From: Oscillospiraceae bacterium
GTDB taxonomy: Bacteria > Bacillota > Clostridia > UBA1381
DNA: 10,798 nt
NCBI GenBank assembly: GCA_015068545.1
Contig: SVKH01000048.1
Span: 1-10,798, forward strand
Reading direction: 5' to 3'
Shown in pieces: positions 4,437 to 10,798 of this stretch. The position numbers and the translations under genes were made by a program. How positions within the stretch are numbered: position 1 is the first letter of the stretch; every line of letters begins with the position of its first letter. Under the pieces are notes generated by a model. That model saw only the letters and a list, made by a program, of their open reading frames with translations, did no database searches and was not told where the DNA came from.

Positions 4437-5319
4437 ATTAACTCGTCGGTTCAGAGCGACGGACATACTCTACATCATTATGATGATTCTGCCCATAAGT
4501 GTCAGCATAGTCATAAAGATTTTGACCACGCCGGCATCGGAGGGCATAAGCATATCGGGAGCAAGGATATTTTTCCGTATTCCTGCGCCGATACAAGAAC
4601 TATTGATAACGGAATCTCAGGTAAATTCCGCCATGGTAATATTGTCCCTGTTCTTTCTTTGCAGGTATCTGACCCATGGCATAGAGGAAGGCGCATGGCT
4701 AAAGCGACATCACTTAGCGGAGATTTTAGTGGAAAAGTGCAACGCAATGACGGTAGGCAACATGGGCGACTATTTTAAAAACTTTTCGCCTTTTGTAGCG
4801 GCTATACTGGCGCTTTCGGGGTTTTCCAGTCTTATTACCCTGTTCGGGCTGTATCCGCCTACATCAGACGTAAATATTGTGGCAGGCTGGGCAGTTTTGG
4901 TATTTATACTGATAACCTACTACAAGATGAAGTGTGGCCCGATAGAGTACGCAAAAAGCTTTGCAAATCCACCTCTTATGGCTCCGCTTAATATTATCAG
5001 CGAAATAGCCACACCTATCTCCATGGCATTCCGTCATTACGGAAACGTACTGTCCGGCTCGGTTATATCGGTGCTGGTGGCGGCAGGTCTATCCGGACTT
5101 TCAAACCTTATCTTTGGCGCACTGCCGGGATTTTTGGGTGAAATTCCATTCCTGCAGGTAGGTTTACCTGCCATTTTATCCATCTATTTTGACATATTCA
5201 GCGGATGTTTGCAGGCGTACATCTTTGCCATGCTGACCATGCTGTATATTTCGGGAGGTTTTCCTCTTGAACTTTATAAAGAACGAAAAGCAAAAAAAGC
5301 ACAAAAGTGCAGAAAGTAA
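4429..5319 (+). CDS. atpB: F-type ATP synthase subunit a
   Basis: This 296-aa, multi-spanning membrane protein forms the stationary half-channels that deliver ions to the c-ring. The essential arginine is Arg202 in PISMAFRHYGNVLSG, aligned with E. coli Arg210, and the last helix carries the family signature LQAYIFAMLTMLYI (261-274). Two positions differ from E. coli. The residue nine after the arginine (E. coli Glu219) is Ser211. The residue six before LQAYIF (E. coli His245) is Asp255. Such exchanges occur across phyla, so the protein is probably functional, but they may bear on ion path and choice. The start is TTG at 4429, overlapping atpI by 8 bp, with AGGAAG (4414-4419) upstream; no ATG near the N-terminus fits. 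atpE follows after 15 nt. Confidence 0.95.
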   Translation: MNKLTRRFRATDILYIIMMILPISVSIVIKILTTPASEGISISGARIFFRIPAPIQELLITESQVNSAMVILSLFFLCRYLTHGIEEGAWLKRHHLAEILVEKCNAMTVGNMGDYFKNFSPFVAAILALSGFSSLITLFGLYPPTSDVNIVAGWAVLVFILITYYKMKCGPIEYAKSFANPPLMAPLNIISEIATPISMAFRHYGNVLSGSVISVLVAAGLSGLSNLIFGALPGFLGEIPFLQVGLPAILSIYFDIFSGCLQAYIFAMLTMLYISGGFPLELYKERKAKKAQKCRK

Positions 5320-5334
5320 ACGGAGGTTATTATT

Positions 5335-5616
5335 ATGGAAATCGCAATCGCTATTATTTTGGGATGTTGTGCCCTTGGCGCAGGAACTGCTATGATAGCA
5401 GGTATCGGACCTGGTATCGGTGAAGGAAACGCTGTTGCAAAGGCTTGTGAGGCAATCGGCAGACAGCCTGAGTGCAAGGGAGACGTTACCTCAACTATGC
5501 TGATGGGTTGTGCTATTACAGAAACAACAGGCTTGTATGCTCTGGTTATCGCTATCCTTTTATTGTTCGTTACACCGAATATGTTTGTTAATATTCTTAC
5601 TAGTATAGTTGGTTAA
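5335..5616 (+). CDS. atpE: F-type ATP synthase subunit c (two-carboxylate, Na+-type motif)
   Basis: This 93-aa hairpin of two membrane helices forms the rotor ring. The loop RQPECKGD (43-50) is the conserved contact to gamma and epsilon. The ion-binding acid is Glu63 in ITETTGLY, with Thr64 and Tyr68 at the positions of the Na+ ligands Ser66 and Tyr70 in Ilyobacter tartaricus. In the first helix, GPGIGEG places Glu30 where I. tartaricus has Gln32, so each site has two glutamates. A two-carboxylate c-ring of this kind has been described for the Na+-driven enzyme of Fusobacterium nucleatum. Na+ use here is inferred from that similarity. The residues between Pro26 and Glu30 match closely. The ATG has CGGAGG at 9 nt. 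atpF follows after 19 nt. Confidence 0.97.
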   Translation: MEIAIAIILGCCALGAGTAMIAGIGPGIGEGNAVAKACEAIGRQPECKGDVTSTMLMGCAITETTGLYALVIAILLLFVTPNMFVNILTSIVG

Positions 5617-5635
5617 TATCGGAGAGGAAAGTATT

Positions 5636-6142
5636 ATGCAATCGTTGGAAGTTATTTCCGTTAATCTGTGGAGCGTATTGATCTCTCTGGCAAATTTGCT
5701 GATTCTATTTCTTCTGTTCAAAAAGTTCCTGTATGGGCCTGTTAATAGAATGCTGGAAAAGCGTCAGGGCGAAATAAACGAAAAATACCATGACGCAGAG
5801 GAAGCAAAGCGCATTGCCCAAGAGGACAGGATGCTTTGGGACGAAAAAATCGGCAATATAAAGGCAGAAACCGATGCTATGATTGCCGGTGCAAAGGCAA
5901 GTGCTTCTCTGGAGAAGGATGCTATTATCACCAAGGCGAAGGAAAAGGCAGAGGGTATAGTACGTCAGGCGGAAGCTCAGGCAGAGCTTGAAATTAAAAA
6001 GGCAGAAGACGGTATCAAAAAGGAAATCGTGGAGGTTTCCGCTGCCCTTGCAAACAAAATTCTGGAAAGAGAAATCAATGCAGAAGACCATCGCCGTCTG
6101 ATAGATTCATTTATTGAGAAAATAGGTGATGAAGATGAGTAG
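5636..6142 (+). CDS. atpF: F-type ATP synthase subunit b
   Basis: This 168-aa protein has one N-terminal membrane helix (about residues 9-29) followed by FLYGPVNRMLEKRQGEI, the typical b-subunit junction, and then a long Ala/Glu/Lys-rich helix that dimerises as the peripheral stalk. It holds alpha3beta3 still while the rotor turns, through contact with the delta subunit. I chose ATG 5636, preceded by GGAGAGG (5621-5627). A TTG at 5609 in the same frame would add nine residues but lies inside the end of atpE and lacks a binding site. The length is normal for the family, and there is a single b gene, as in non-photosynthetic bacteria. Its end overlaps atpH. Confidence 0.95.
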   Translation: MQSLEVISVNLWSVLISLANLLILFLLFKKFLYGPVNRMLEKRQGEINEKYHDAEEAKRIAQEDRMLWDEKIGNIKAETDAMIAGAKASASLEKDAIITKAKEKAEGIVRQAEAQAELEIKKAEDGIKKEIVEVSAALANKILEREINAEDHRRLIDSFIEKIGDEDE

Positions 6143-6665
6143 AGTAAGCTGTGAGTATGCTCAGGCTTTGTATATGCTGGCAGAAGAAAAGGGCATGGAG
6201 GAAAGCTATGGCGAAGGATTGGAGCTTGTAGAGGAGCTGTTTTGCCAAAATCCGGACTATCTCAAGCTTTTGTGCTCCTATGCCATTTCCAAAGAGGAAA
6301 AGCTGGGTTCGCTTGATAAGGCGTTTTCGGATGCTTTGCCAAGGGAGGTTATCTCCTTTTTAAAGCTTTTGTGCGAAAGAAGGCATATGGACGAGTTTTC
6401 CGGCTGCGTCAAGGAGTACAGAGCCATGCTGGACGAAAAAAACAGAGTCTTTCCGGCTAAGGTCACCAGTGCGGTAGAGCTTAGCGAAGAGGAAAAATCT
6501 GCCCTTATAAGTAAGCTGGAGAAAAAAAGCGGACACAAGGTAGAGCCGAGCTTTGCCGTAGAGCCTGCAATACTGGGCGGTTTAATAGTTGAGATGGAAG
6601 GCAGCATATTGGATTCCAGCCTTAGAAAGCATCTCAAAGACGTAAAGGATGTGATAGACAGATGA
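6135..6665 (+). CDS. atpH: F-type ATP synthase subunit delta
   Basis: This protein of about 176 aa begins MSRVSCEYAQALYMLAEEKG, the typical delta/OSCP opening (YA.AL...A). It ends with the conserved region around EPAILGGLIVEMEGSILDSSLRKHLKDVKD, which fits the family's 'GG....g....D.S.r..L..l' signature. Delta caps the F1 head and joins it to the b stalk. Possible starts are GTG 6126, ATG 6129 and ATG 6135, all in frame. I prefer 6135 because AGGTG (6124-6128) lies 6 nt before it and because the protein then starts as its relatives do. It overlaps atpF by 8 bp, and its stop overlaps the atpA start in an ATGA, suggesting translational coupling on both sides. Confidence 0.93.
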   Translation: MSRVSCEYAQALYMLAEEKGMEESYGEGLELVEELFCQNPDYLKLLCSYAISKEEKLGSLDKAFSDALPREVISFLKLLCERRHMDEFSGCVKEYRAMLDEKNRVFPAKVTSAVELSEEEKSALISKLEKKSGHKVEPSFAVEPAILGGLIVEMEGSILDSSLRKHLKDVKDVIDR

Positions 6666-8155
6666 GCGCAAGACCAGACGAAATCAGTCAGATTATAAAA
6701 GAACAAATAAGAAATTACGAATCTAAAATAGAAATGCAGGAAACCGGCACCGTTATACTGGTTGGTGACGGTATAGCAAGGGTGTATGGCCTTGAAAACT
6801 GCATGGCAAGTGAGCTGTTGGAATTTGAGGACGGAAGCTTCGGCATGGCGCAGAACCTTGAGAGCGAAACCGTATCGGTGGCGCTTTTGTCCAACACCAA
6901 CGACATCCACGAAGGCTCAAAGGTAACCCGTACAGGCAAGGTAGTATCTGTGCCGGTGGGCGATGAATTTTTGGGCAGAGTTGTGGATGCTTTAGGCGCG
7001 CCTATTGATGGCAAGGGTGCTATTTCCTCTGAGGAAACAAGACCTATCGAATCACCTGCACCGGGCATTATAGAAAGAAAGAGTGTATCTGTTCCGCTTC
7101 AGACAGGAATAAAGGCGATAGACAGTATGATTCCTATCGGCAGAGGTCAGAGAGAGCTTATTATAGGCGACAGACAAACGGGTAAAACCCAGATCGCCAA
7201 GGATACAATAATAAACCAGAAAAACACAGGTGTAATCTGTATATATGTAGCAATAGGTCAGAAGAATACCTCGGTTGCACAGTTTGCTCAGGATCTTGAA
7301 GCAGCAGGAGCTATGGAGTACACCATAATAGTATCGGCATCAGCATCGGAAACAGCACCGCTTCAGTATGTTGCGCCATATTCCGGCTGTGCCATGGCAG
7401 AATATTTTATGGATAAGGGTAAGGACGTACTGATAATTTATGACGACCTGTCAAAGCACGCTGTTGCATACCGTGCCTTGTCCCTTTTGATACGCCGTCC
7501 GCCGGGCAGAGAAGCGTATCCCGGTGATGTATTCTACCTTCATTCAAGACTTTTGGAAAGAGCAGCCTGCATGGCTCCCGAATATGGCGGAGGCTCCATC
7601 ACTGCACTTCCTATCATAGAAACTCAGGCAGGTGACGTTTCGGCATACATCCCTACTAACGTTATCTCCATTACAGACGGACAGATTTTCCTTGAAACCG
7701 AGCTGTTCCACGCAGGTATCATGCCGGCTATAAATCCGGGTATATCGGTTAGCCGTGTAGGTGGTTCTGCCCAGCTTAAGGCAATGAAGAAGGTATCGGG
7801 TGAGCTGAAGCTACTTTATGCTCAGTACCGCGAGCTTCAGTCCTTTGCTCAGTTCGGAAGTGACTTAGACAGCGATACAAAGGCACGTCTTGCCCTTGGT
7901 GAGAGGATAGTAGAGGTTTTAAAGCAAGGTAAAAATGCACCGGTAAGAGTAGGCTGTCAGGTAGCTATCGTATACGCTGTTATAAACGGTTACCTAAACC
8001 ACGTAGCCGTAGATGACGTGGCGGACTACGAAAGTAAGCTGTACGCACTATTGACAGCGGAATATGCCGGACTACTGGAAAGATTTGAGAATAATTACTG
8101 CGATGACGAGGACATAGCTACACTGGAGTCAGCACTCAGGAAAATGAAGGAGTGA
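6662..8155 (+). CDS. atpA: F-type ATP synthase subunit alpha
   Basis: This 497-aa protein is the non-catalytic nucleotide-binding subunit of F1. The N-terminal beta-barrel covers about residues 26-95. The P-loop is GDRQTGKT (169-176), with Gln172 as usual for alpha. Walker B is LIIYDD (257-262), followed by the strongly conserved segment from about 264 to 300 with RRPPGREAYPGD. The arginine finger is Arg365 in SVSRVGGSAQ, which reaches into the neighbouring beta site. The C-terminal helical bundle runs from about 375. The length is close to the usual 500-505. The start ATG overlaps the atpH stop (ATGA), and the end carries the ribosome binding site for atpG (AAGGAG, 8147-8152). Confidence 0.98.
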   Translation: MSARPDEISQIIKEQIRNYESKIEMQETGTVILVGDGIARVYGLENCMASELLEFEDGSFGMAQNLESETVSVALLSNTNDIHEGSKVTRTGKVVSVPVGDEFLGRVVDALGAPIDGKGAISSEETRPIESPAPGIIERKSVSVPLQTGIKAIDSMIPIGRGQRELIIGDRQTGKTQIAKDTIINQKNTGVICIYVAIGQKNTSVAQFAQDLEAAGAMEYTIIVSASASETAPLQYVAPYSGCAMAEYFMDKGKDVLIIYDDLSKHAVAYRALSLLIRRPPGREAYPGDVFYLHSRLLERAACMAPEYGGGSITALPIIETQAGDVSAYIPTNVISITDGQIFLETELFHAGIMPAINPGISVSRVGGSAQLKAMKKVSGELKLLYAQYRELQSFAQFGSDLDSDTKARLALGERIVEVLKQGKNAPVRVGCQVAIVYAVINGYLNHVAVDDVADYESKLYALLTAEYAGLLERFENNYCDDEDIATLESALRKMKE

Positions 8156-8159
8156 TTCT

Positions 8160-8963
8160 ATGGGCGTAGATATTAAAAGCTTGAAAAATCGCATAAAAAG
8201 CGTGGATTCCACTCTGCATCTTACTAAGGCTATGGGGCTTGTGGCATCGGCGAAAATCCGCGGTGCTACAAGGGCGATGATGAAAAGCCGGGAATATGCT
8301 TCTGCTTTGGAGAATACCGTTTCTATGCTTTCTTCGGCAAAATCCTGCGAAAAAAGCCAGTATATGAAAAGCGGAAAAAAGGGCAACATCTGCCTTGTAG
8401 TTGTAGCAGGAGACCGTGGTCTTGCCGGTGGGTACAACTCCAATATTTTTAAGCTTGCCGAGGCGGAAAATGCCGTAAAAATCATCACGATAGGCAAAAG
8501 AGCCTGCGACAGATATAATGGCAAAACTCTTAGAGTAGAGGATTTTACCTATTCCGATGCATCAGGCATGGCAAAGGAAATCTGCAAGGCGTTTAAAGAC
8601 GGTGAGTATGAAAAAGTGGGGATAGCTTCCACCCAGTATATATCCATGATGACACAAACTCCGCGTATTGACTGGGTTTTGCCTTTGGAAAAAACCGAGA
8701 GAAAATCCAAAGCGGACATAGTCTACGAGCCTGACGAAATAACTATTTTGGAGGCTGTTATGGAGGAATATATAGCAGGCAAGCTGGTGGCTGCGGCAAA
8801 GGAAGGCTTCACCTGCGAAGTAGTGGCAAGACGTTTTGCCATGGATAGTGCCGGAAAGAATGCAGGCGAGATGATAGATGCGCTCAGCCTTGAATACAAC
8901 CGTGCAAGGCAAGGTGCAATCACTCAGGAAATTACAGAAATTGTGGCCGGAAGCGGCATATAA
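8160..8963 (+). CDS. atpG: F-type ATP synthase subunit gamma
   Basis: This 267-aa protein is the central rotor shaft of F1. The N-terminal helix has IKSLKNRIKSVDSTLHLTKAM (residues 5-25), matching the family pattern RI.SV..T...T.AM. GDRGLAGGYNSNI (84-96) is the conserved DRGL-GGfN motif of the Rossmann-like part. The C-terminal helix carries NAGEMIDALSLEYNRARQGAITQEITEI (234-261), also strongly conserved. It is slightly shorter than the usual 285 or so, ending VAGSGI. The reduction lies mainly in the middle and the very end and does not touch the conserved helices. The gene begins 4 nt after atpA, and atpD follows after 12 nt containing AAGGAG. Confidence 0.97.
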   Translation: MGVDIKSLKNRIKSVDSTLHLTKAMGLVASAKIRGATRAMMKSREYASALENTVSMLSSAKSCEKSQYMKSGKKGNICLVVVAGDRGLAGGYNSNIFKLAEAENAVKIITIGKRACDRYNGKTLRVEDFTYSDASGMAKEICKAFKDGEYEKVGIASTQYISMMTQTPRIDWVLPLEKTERKSKADIVYEPDEITILEAVMEEYIAGKLVAAAKEGFTCEVVARRFAMDSAGKNAGEMIDALSLEYNRARQGAITQEITEIVAGSGI

Positions 8964-8975
8964 GGAGACAAAAAT

Positions 8976-10373
8976 ATGTCAGATTTATCAAAAGGCAGTG
9001 TACTGCAGGTAGTAGGTCCGGTAGTAGACGTTATCTTCCCCGAGGGAAGTCTGCCTGCCATATACAATGCGTTGACAATGAATATAGACGAAAGAGAGCT
9101 GACCGTAGAGGTGGCACAGCATATCGGCGATAACACAGTAAGGTGTATTGCTATGTCCTCCACAGACGGGCTAAAACGCGGCACTCCTGTAACAGATACC
9201 GGCAAGGGTATAAGTGTGCCTGTGGGCAGTAAAACTCTTGGCAGAATCTTTAACGTACTGGGAGAGCCGGTGGATAATCAGCCGGCGCCAAAAGATGTGG
9301 AAAAATGGGATATTCACAGACCTGCTCCGGAGTATTCCGAGCTTGCCACATCCACTAACATATTGGAAACAGGTATTAAGGTAATCGACCTTATCTGCCC
9401 ATACTCAAAGGGCGGAAAGATAGGTCTTTTCGGTGGTGCCGGAGTGGGAAAAACGGTGCTTATAATGGAGCTTATAAATAACATAGCCAAGGAGCATGGC
9501 GGACTTTCCGTCTTCACCGGAGTTGGAGAACGTACCAGAGAGGGTAACGACCTTTATAATGAAATGAAGGAATCGGGAGTTTTGTCCAATACAGCCTTGG
9601 TGTATGGTCAGATGAACGAGCCGCCGGGAGCCAGAATGAGAGTAGGTCTTTCCGGACTTACCATGGCAGAGTATTTCCGTGAGGAAAAAGGTCAGGATGT
9701 GCTTCTTTTCATCGACAATATTTTCAGATTTACTCAGGCAGGCTCCGAGGTTTCGGCGCTACTGGGCAGAATGCCTTCTGCAGTAGGTTATCAGCCTACT
9801 CTGGCTAACGAAATGGGTATGCTTCAGGAGAGAATCACCTCTACAAAAAAAGGCTCAATCACATCCATTCAGGCGGTTTATGTGCCGGCGGATGACCTTA
9901 CCGACCCTGCGCCTGCTACCACATTTGCCCATCTGGACGCAACGACGGTTCTTTCGAGAAGTATAGCTTCTCAGGGTATTTATCCTGCGGTAGATCCTCT
10001 GGAATCCACCAGCCGTATTTTGTCTGCGGATATATTGGGAGAAGAGCATTACAATGTTGCCCGTGAGGTACAGAGAATACTGCAAAGGTATCAGGAGCTT
10101 ATGGATATTATCGCCATTATGGGTATGGATGAGCTTTCCGATGAGGATAAGCTTTTGGTACAAAGAGCAAGAAAAATCCAAAGATTCCTTTCTCAGCCAT
10201 TCAGTGTATCGGAAAAATTCATCGGCATAGAGGGAAAATACGTTCCGCTTTCTGAAACTATCAGAGGATTTAAAGAGATTATAGAAGGCAAGCATGACGA
10301 CTTACCGGAATCTGCCTTCCTCTTTGTGGGTACCATAGACGAAGCGGTAGAAAAGGCGAAAAAGGTGGTATAA
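8976..10373 (+). CDS. atpD: F-type ATP synthase subunit beta
   Basis: This 465-aa protein is the catalytic subunit making or hydrolysing ATP. The P-loop is GGAGVGKT (153-160). The catalytic glutamate is Glu185 in GERTREG (184-190). Walker B is LLFIDN (243-248). The DELSDEDK segment (385-392) matches the DELSEED lever that contacts gamma. ALLGRMPSAVGYQPTLANEMG (261-281) is the usual conserved stretch. Nothing in the active site departs from the family. The ATG has AAGGAG at 8962-8967. The stop codon overlaps the atpC start by one base (TAATG), so the epsilon subunit is probably made by re-initiation. Confidence 0.99.
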   Translation: MSDLSKGSVLQVVGPVVDVIFPEGSLPAIYNALTMNIDERELTVEVAQHIGDNTVRCIAMSSTDGLKRGTPVTDTGKGISVPVGSKTLGRIFNVLGEPVDNQPAPKDVEKWDIHRPAPEYSELATSTNILETGIKVIDLICPYSKGGKIGLFGGAGVGKTVLIMELINNIAKEHGGLSVFTGVGERTREGNDLYNEMKESGVLSNTALVYGQMNEPPGARMRVGLSGLTMAEYFREEKGQDVLLFIDNIFRFTQAGSEVSALLGRMPSAVGYQPTLANEMGMLQERITSTKKGSITSIQAVYVPADDLTDPAPATTFAHLDATTVLSRSIASQGIYPAVDPLESTSRILSADILGEEHYNVAREVQRILQRYQELMDIIAIMGMDELSDEDKLLVQRARKIQRFLSQPFSVSEKFIGIEGKYVPLSETIRGFKEIIEGKHDDLPESAFLFVGTIDEAVEKAKKVV

Positions 10374-10633
10374 TGAAAACTTTTAAACTTGTTATATCCA
10401 CTCCCGACGGAGATTTATTCTCAGGAGAAGCTGTAAAGGTTTCCCTAAGGGGCACCGAGGGTGAGCTTGCTGTACTTGCGAATCATATCCCCTTTATTAC
10501 ATCGGTAAAGCCATGCACCTGCCGTGTGGAAATGGAAAACGGCGAGGAAAAGCGTGTGGGTGTAGAAGGCGGACTTTTAAGTGTAGGCACAGATGTGGTT
10601 ACCTTGATGTCGGGAAGCGCAAAATGGGAATAA
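10373..10633 (+). CDS. atpC: F-type ATP synthase subunit epsilon, short form without the C-terminal helices
   Basis: This 86-aa protein contains the N-terminal beta-sandwich of epsilon: FKLVISTPDGDLFSGEA (4-20), EGELAVLANHIPFIT (29-43) and the final strands GVEGGLLSVGTDVVTLMSGSA. This domain links gamma to the c-ring. It then stops. The usual ~135-aa protein has a further two-helix C-terminal domain that can extend into F1 and inhibit ATP hydrolysis. After the TAA at 10631 there is no continuation in any frame and a terminator begins about 40 nt later, so I see no frameshift; the short form appears genuine. Short epsilons are known in a few bacteria. Regulation by epsilon extension should be absent here. 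No separate ribosome binding site is needed given the TAATG junction with atpD. Confidence 0.95.
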   Translation: MKTFKLVISTPDGDLFSGEAVKVSLRGTEGELAVLANHIPFITSVKPCTCRVEMENGEEKRVGVEGGLLSVGTDVVTLMSGSAKWE

Positions 10634-10671
10634 TATATTAACTTTTGGTTAATGAACTTAACTATGGTTTT

Positions 10672-10709
10672 AGCCGGCTTGGTCTTTGTACCATGCCGGT
10701 TTAGTTTTT
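10672..10709 (+). terminator. Terminator of the ATP synthase operon
   Basis: AGCCGGCTTGGT (10672-10683) pairs with ACCATGCCGGTT (10690-10701), 12 positions with one mismatch and one G-T pair, with a 6-nt loop. TAG and five T (10705-10709) follow. It begins about 38 nt after the atpC stop. The T-run also forms the left arm of the next hairpin. Confidence 0.8.
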
Positions 10710-10794
10710 GCTTTATAGGAAACTGCGTTTTCATAAAGCAAAAAATGATTATATTGCTGTGCAATTTTTTTGAAAAGCTTTAGCTTTTCAAAAA
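10705..10794. repeat. Cluster of three hairpins downstream of the ATP synthase operon
   Basis: The first hairpin is TTTTTGCTTTAT (10705-10716)/ATAAAGCAAAAA (10733-10744), continued inside by GGAAAC-TGC-GTTTTC. The second is ATTGC-TGT-GCAAT (10753-10765), followed by a run of seven T (10765-10771), so it could also terminate transcripts. The third is TTTTTGAAAAGCT (10767-10779)/AGCTTTTCAAAAA (10782-10794), a perfect 13-bp stem with a 2-nt loop. Small loops and stacked hairpins recall the array at 3503-3690. The cluster may continue past the window end. Confidence 0.6.
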
Positions 10795-10798
10795 TGCA

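Noticed and set aside
5705..6091. 128-aa minus-strand reading frame in atpF, and similar long minus-strand frames in atpH, atpA, atpG and atpD.
   Set aside because: They are antisense to strongly conserved ATP synthase genes and have no coding features of their own.
10631..10671. Frameshift hiding the C-terminal domain of epsilon.
   Set aside because: All frames after the stop are short and AT-rich with further stops, and the operon terminator follows directly.

Overview
The window looks like a chromosomal segment of a low-to-moderate GC, anaerobic member of the Clostridia (Firmicutes). The grounds are the strong AGGAGG-type ribosome binding sites, TTG starts, consensus sigma-A promoters, T-tailed terminators, a GH127-like enzyme, and an F-type ATP synthase whose c subunit resembles those of anaerobes. 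I cannot name the species.

Layout. Positions 1-290 hold the 3' end of a protein resembling GH127 (DUF1680) beta-L-arabinofuranosidases, closed by a 14-bp terminator hairpin at 297-339. Positions 340-609 are non-coding, with short repeats. Positions 610-3114 form a compact phage-like control and replication module. A leftward LexA/CI-type repressor (HTH plus S24 peptidase) faces a rightward operon across an intergenic region. That region carries four copies of a CCAC-N5-GTGG operator and two divergent promoters. The rightward operon encodes a 61-aa zinc-ribbon protein, a phage replication protein O-like initiator and a DUF1492/ArpU-like late regulator. The initiator gene contains five iterons at 23-24 bp spacing followed by an AT-rich tract, the arrangement of a lambda-type origin. 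No integrase, relaxase, terminase or structural gene is visible, so this is either a remnant or a very small replicon.

Positions 3123-3502 are a self-contained unit: promoter, 57-aa unrecognised protein and terminator. Positions 3503-3772 contain no gene. They hold an array of small hairpins, mostly with 3-nt loops, spaced by ATGAATT words, then a 21-bp direct repeat.

Positions 3926-10709 are a complete F-type ATP synthase operon, atpI-B-E-F-H-A-G-D-C, with tight spacing or overlaps and a terminator after atpC. The membrane part (a, c, b, assembled with the help of AtpI) couples ion flow to the catalytic F1 part (alpha, beta, gamma, delta, epsilon). Two features stand out. The c subunit has Glu at both ion-site positions (E30 and E63), the two-carboxylate motif described for Na+-driven rotors. 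The epsilon subunit is only 86 aa and lacks the C-terminal helical regulatory domain. A second hairpin cluster closes the window.

The two most interesting signals are the origin embedded in the initiator gene, whose iterons keep their DNA sequence across two reading frames, and the hairpin arrays.
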